A DNA stretch of 64,000 nucleotides, taken from Sitta carolinensis (taxonomy: Eukaryota > Chordata > Aves > Passeriformes > Sittidae). The notes beneath the pieces are model-generated. The model did no database searches, was not told the DNA's origin, and saw only the letters and a list, made by a program, of their open reading frames with translations. Position 1 is the first letter of the stretch; each line of letters opens with the position of its first letter. The translations under genes and the position numbers were made by a program. The DNA lies in NCBI GenBank assembly GCA_032173965.1, contig CM063288.1, forward strand, positions 13,434,501 through 13,498,500, written 5' to 3'. This document shows, piece after piece, positions 59,797 to 64,000 of the stretch.

Positions 59797-62700
59797 CACA
59801 GCAGAAGTCCTTGCTGACACTGATGGAGAGAGAGTCTAATTATCTTTACTGCTTTAGTATAGCACCTTATCAGATCCAGCTGCAATCTTCAGTTTGTGCA
59901 TGGAGGTTAACCCAAGGGAATCGGTGCTGACAGTTCCATTGTTACATTTCAGTCTGTCTTCTTATATCTAATGCCTGGAGAAGTCATGTTTGTCTGTGAC
60001 AATGAACTGAGACAGCTGAGGGATCCTCTTTCTCTTTTCCTCATCCTAGTATGGATGGTAAGTTCCCAGGAAAACAGGAGAGGCAAGGGCATGACTTTGT
60101 TTTGGAGATTGAGCCTATTTTTCACTTGATGTGGTCCAAAAATAGCAAAAAAGAACCATTTTATTGCCAAAACATATATTTTCTATCGTAACCAGAGATA
60201 CAGCATTTGAAGTTTGTCATTTCTCATCACGCCGACACTAGCTACTGCACAGCTCTTACAAGGCACTTTATGCTCTGCAGGATCAGAACCTAAATGCTCA
60301 AAGCTCAGTCTATCCAACACAGTTGACCAAAACTTCACTCATAAAACAGCTGACAGGCATGAGGTCAAAGTCTAAGATAGGAGAAGATGACAGTTCAAGA
60401 CAGGAATGCTCTCTTTGGGGATGGATTTTACATTACAGCTCTCATGTCTTCTGGTTTTAGTAAGATGCTACATAATCATTTCTAATACCTTACTTCACAG
60501 GTTTACTTCAGAACATTTTGACAAGATGCTTCAGTTGCTAGTAATCAGAGAACAATTTTTGTGCACCGTGGCAGTTGGAAAAATGAAAGCCCTATCAGGG
60601 TATTAACAGTGTGTGTCTAGACTCACATATAAATGTTCATATTGAGAAAAAAATTACCTTGCATTAAGAATTACAATACCTTCTCCCTCCCCACACTGCT
60701 TTACAGTCAAAGAGGAAAAAAAATAAATTTAAGTCAGTCAAACTCAGGAACAGAATATAACACGGTTCCTAATTTCTCATTAACAGTGTGTCAGACAAAC
60801 TGATTTATCAGGAAATCTGCCTTCCTGCAAGCAGGATTGCAAGAGCACCTGTAGTTTTCTTTCTAATTAATTTAGCCATGGAACTCCGCTTCTGGTTCAT
60901 CTCCAACAAGGGGAAAAAAAAAAAATAATAATCTATGATTGCATTGCAATATCTATTAAAAGGTTATTGCATTCTCAGAGGAAACATGAGGAAGTAACCA
61001 GATGTGAGTCTGTTGGTGTCCTTAGGCAGACAGATCTTTTTGGCTCTTGTGATGTACAAAACAATGGAATTTGGATCATTACAAGCAAAAAAATTTGATG
61101 TTCCTGCAAAAGAAGGCTTACCAGGAACTGACTGAATTTTTCTGTAGACTTCCAGGCTCACTTCATTTACAAAGACCCCATCTTCCTCTCTGCACAGAGA
61201 CACTCAGAAGTGTCACACATAATCCAAGCATTGGATGGAGTTTTGGAGATCTTCCATCATCACTGAGAGCTGACTGCTCATTTCCTGGGTTTCAGTGTCT
61301 CAGGATACGTTTAGCAATTCGGGGAGTATTTATGGGGTATTCCAGAGAAACTCAGACCAGGAGTGGGCTGTGTCTACCAGAAGGGTGAATATGAAGAGCA
61401 AAGCAGAAACCTGGGTTTGTGACCAATTCTTGACTGCCTCCAATCTGTAGCAAAACCTAGAGCAATGCACTTCTGCCCCTGCTTCAGTTCCCTCTCAGGG
61501 GAGTAAAGATCATGACTCTGTGTTTACCCATCCTTTTCTGTCTCTCTGAGAGGGAAACTAAAATAAGCTGGAAAGAATTCAGACAGTCAGTTAAGCCAGT
61601 AGAGGTTTAACCTCCAAGTGGGTCACGACACCAATTGGTAGGTGACAGTGACACCTTCAGCTGCTGGGGCAGCCAAAAAGGAATGAATGAATACAGGCAT
61701 CCAGGTCAGGAGATGTTCTCTCACACTCAGGAAACTGTTGAAATGAAAATGTTCTTATTTCAACCCATTTTTTCCATTGCACTTCTACTAGGTTTTTGTT
61801 TTCACTAGAAGGTTTTTCTCCCCGTCTTTCAAGATTACATTATTTTGGAGGGAAGTACTGTAAAAGTAGGTTCCTCTTGAGCACACATAGAATGGAAATT
61901 AGTCATTAATCAACTGAATCCCCACAGAACCACTAACTAAATGCAGTAAAATGAATGATGGAAAGAAAAATAAATGCATCTGAATTAAACAAAGCAGAAA
62001 TATTATATCAACTAAAACACAACGCACAGAGGCTATTCTTGTAAGGGAAGCAGTTGAAGAGTCCTTTTTAGATTTATTATTTGGATTATTAATACTGATG
62101 GGATGGGGAGAAGCAGAGGAAAAATCAGTTTTCCATCCTGTGGTGCAGAAACCAAGTATCACACAGTTTAGAATTAAATGATACAGATGCTGCTGTGTCT
62201 GGACTGAAGTTGTAGCAAAGAGCAGTACTCTTTTTTTCACTTTTCTTACCTAAATAAGAACATCTGCAGAAGTCTACCATCACAAAAAGACACTGTGCAC
62301 TTTTGAGATCTGCAAGATGGATCCTTTTAAAAGAAAACACATCCTAATGGTTCTCTGTCCAAAACTAAGCTGCTCAGTCAAGTTAGGAGAGGGATAGAAG
62401 GAAATATGCTCTTCAGTGAAGAGGTGCTGTATCTCTCTCACTGAAAAAGCTTTTGCTTTAATGAAACTGGTCCCAAACAGGTCAAAAGGATCAGATGCAA
62501 TCTACCAGCTCCCAAGCTGGAAGCATCTCCAGACCTGGGGGAATGAAAAAGAAAACTTGTGCTCTGGAAAAATGAGAATCAGTACATGAAACTTGGCATG
62601 TCCTGCCTCTGGGGTACAAAGACACTGTTCAGAGCCCAAAACCCCAGCCAATCCCACCTGGTGCAGTTACAGCAGCTAAACGCAGACAAAAGGGCCCTGC

Positions 62701-63570
62701 TTCCCCACAGCCTCATCATGCTGGGAATGTCACATCTTTGGTGCATTAGGAAAAGTAATAACTTCTAGCAGCATGGGAGCAGAAGAGGGAATTGAGGACT
62801 GAACAACCTCAAGCCTTCAGTCAGGCCCTACTTACCCTCCTTATGGCTTAGAGGTTGGGCCCAGGAAAATTAGCCTCAAATTAAAGCAGGCTACTGTGAG
62901 TTTCATTAGCAGTAAACAATCCATGGTTCATTAAGGGGTGAGAGACCAGGCTCACTAAAAGCTCTCCTAGGAAGAAGTTACAATAAACCAACAACTGAAT
63001 ATTAAAGGTATAAAACAGGTATTATGACAATATGGGAGGAAAAAAATCAGAACTGCAGAGATGCAAATTCTCCCAACTGTTATTAAAAATCTAGCTTGCA
63101 GCTCATAAAAATTTCAGTCACTAATGAGAGAGCAGATTAGGATTTCAAAAGACACTTAAAAAGTTGGGATCAATTCCTATTTCTGTCTAGATTTGCACAC
63201 GGCACTTCAGATGTAACTGCTTGGTGTAGGCTGGAACATTTTGAGCATCCTTGCAAGCATTTTTTTCCTTTAGAACAGTTTTTTCTAAGTCCTGTATTTT
63301 GGTTATGTCTGAGATTTCCCATGTGCTCTCTTCATCATACAAACAACTCAGTTTACACTTTCCTGGCATAGTTAAAGAGATTGCCCTAAGAACAAGGTGG
63401 ACATGTAAGCAAATGCAATTCAGACCAAAGAAACGCTGCTGTAAAGGGCAGTCCCTACCCCTGTGCCATGCAGCAGGGAAATTGGCTCTAAGCCCTTTCT
63501 GATGCTTTATTGAGGAGTGCTGCTGTCTCACACAGAAGCCTGCTCTGGTCTGCACAATGCAGGGCAGGCT
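59797..63570. other. Non-coding stretch
   Basis: About 3.8 kb without a recognisable gene. The minus-strand open frame 63187-63597 (136 codons) begins in the CpG cluster described next but has no recognised product. Other frames are shorter and on both strands. Confidence 0.45.
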
Positions 63571-63616
63571 GCGGCTCCGCACACGCGCTTCGCCCAATCA
63601 AAAGCAGCACGCGTGC
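63571..63616 (+). promoter_or_regulatory. Small CpG cluster with CCAAT box
   Basis: Seven CpGs in about 46 bases in a window that is otherwise CpG-poor, with a CCAAT box at 63594-63598 and an ACGCGT palindrome at 63609-63614. Such a remnant suggests local protection from methylation, as at promoters or enhancers. There is no TATA box. A start site could lie on either strand. The longest nearby open frame (63597 to 63187, minus) starts inside it, but this may be only because GC-rich DNA has fewer stops. Confidence 0.25.
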
Positions 63617-64000
63617 CAAAATCTGTTTGCCCTATGCAAACAGTGCTATCTTGTATTGATTTCCTCAGCACATGTTAACATAAATCCTGACATTAACACG
63701 AGCTTACCCACCACTCCTCTCATGGAGAGCACGCTGATTTACAGGCTGTGTTAATGCAGGCTGTGTTCAGACAAACAACTCCTGCTCCTCTCTGCACAGT
63801 GATGAGGCATCATTTGCCATTACCCATCAGATTCCTTGACTGAGCACATCTTTTGTTTGGTTTCTCTTTATTTTTGGAGGTTCCACCACTCTACTGGTCT
63901 GTTTTTCTGCATTCTGCTGTAACACATTACTGCTATGCCAGGCAGGAGAAAGACTCAATCTAATATTTTTTCCCCCTAGGATCCCAGCAGGGGTGACTGT
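63617..64000. other. Non-coding end of window
   Basis: Nothing recognisable. AT-rich sequence resumes after the CpG cluster and the window ends without a clear feature. Confidence 0.5.

Overview
The window reads as AT-rich, CpG-poor vertebrate nuclear DNA, most likely from a bird or another sauropsid. The best lineage clue is a CR1 LINE 3' end at about 27385-27583. It ends in the characteristic CR1 wording: 'ggagtctccatccctgg', then the 'ctgccctagctgaccctact' block, then 'gatgatctccaacctca'. A second, more decayed CR1/L3-like piece lies in reverse orientation at about 40085-40300, and a probable solo retroviral LTR lies at 704-999. I saw no Alu, L1 or other mammal-type SINE. The species cannot be named from this sequence.

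I find no protein-coding gene that I can identify. No open frame exceeds about 137 codons, the frames are scattered over both strands and overlap each other, and none resembles a protein family I know. The stretch is best described as intergenic (gene-desert) or deep intronic DNA. I saw no rRNA gene, convincing tRNA gene or CRISPR array, and no bacterial-type operon.

Layout: 1-703 holds nothing recognisable. 704-999 is the LTR, with CCAAT, TATA and AATAAA in order. 1000-5500 is unremarkable apart from a poly(A) run and a CpG-enriched patch at 3470-3650 that carries a splice-acceptor-like site. 5503-5571 is a row of three hairpins with nearly identical loops. 5572-24500 is mostly plain AT-rich DNA with microsatellites, a bulged hairpin (16133-16163) and a compact cluster of three nuclear-receptor half-sites (16279-16306). 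24530-24960 is a GC-richer island with a TATA box, a (CTGT)n tract and a CACGTG E-box. 25920-26018 is a long (AAAC)n tract. 27385-27583 is the CR1. 27584-50464 is mostly unique sequence with AAAC-type tracts, perfect hairpins, an AT-rich candidate enhancer near 41880-42110 and a possible decayed coiled-coil coding remnant near 45903-46243. 50465-52322 contains a diverged pair of about 290-bp direct repeats roughly 1.57 kb apart. 53426-53449 is a near-perfect palindrome. 59416-59469 is a (TG)n tract. The window ends near a small cluster of seven CpGs with a CCAAT box at 63571-63616.

The observations most worth following are the ancient direct duplication (50465-52322), the ER6+IR4 half-site cluster (16279-16306), the triple hairpin (5503-5571), the 24-nt palindrome (53426-53449), and the two CpG/GC patches that look like cryptic promoters or exons (24530-24960; 63571-63616). 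I do not see a clearly new biological system. All functional readings of non-coding sequence here are inference.
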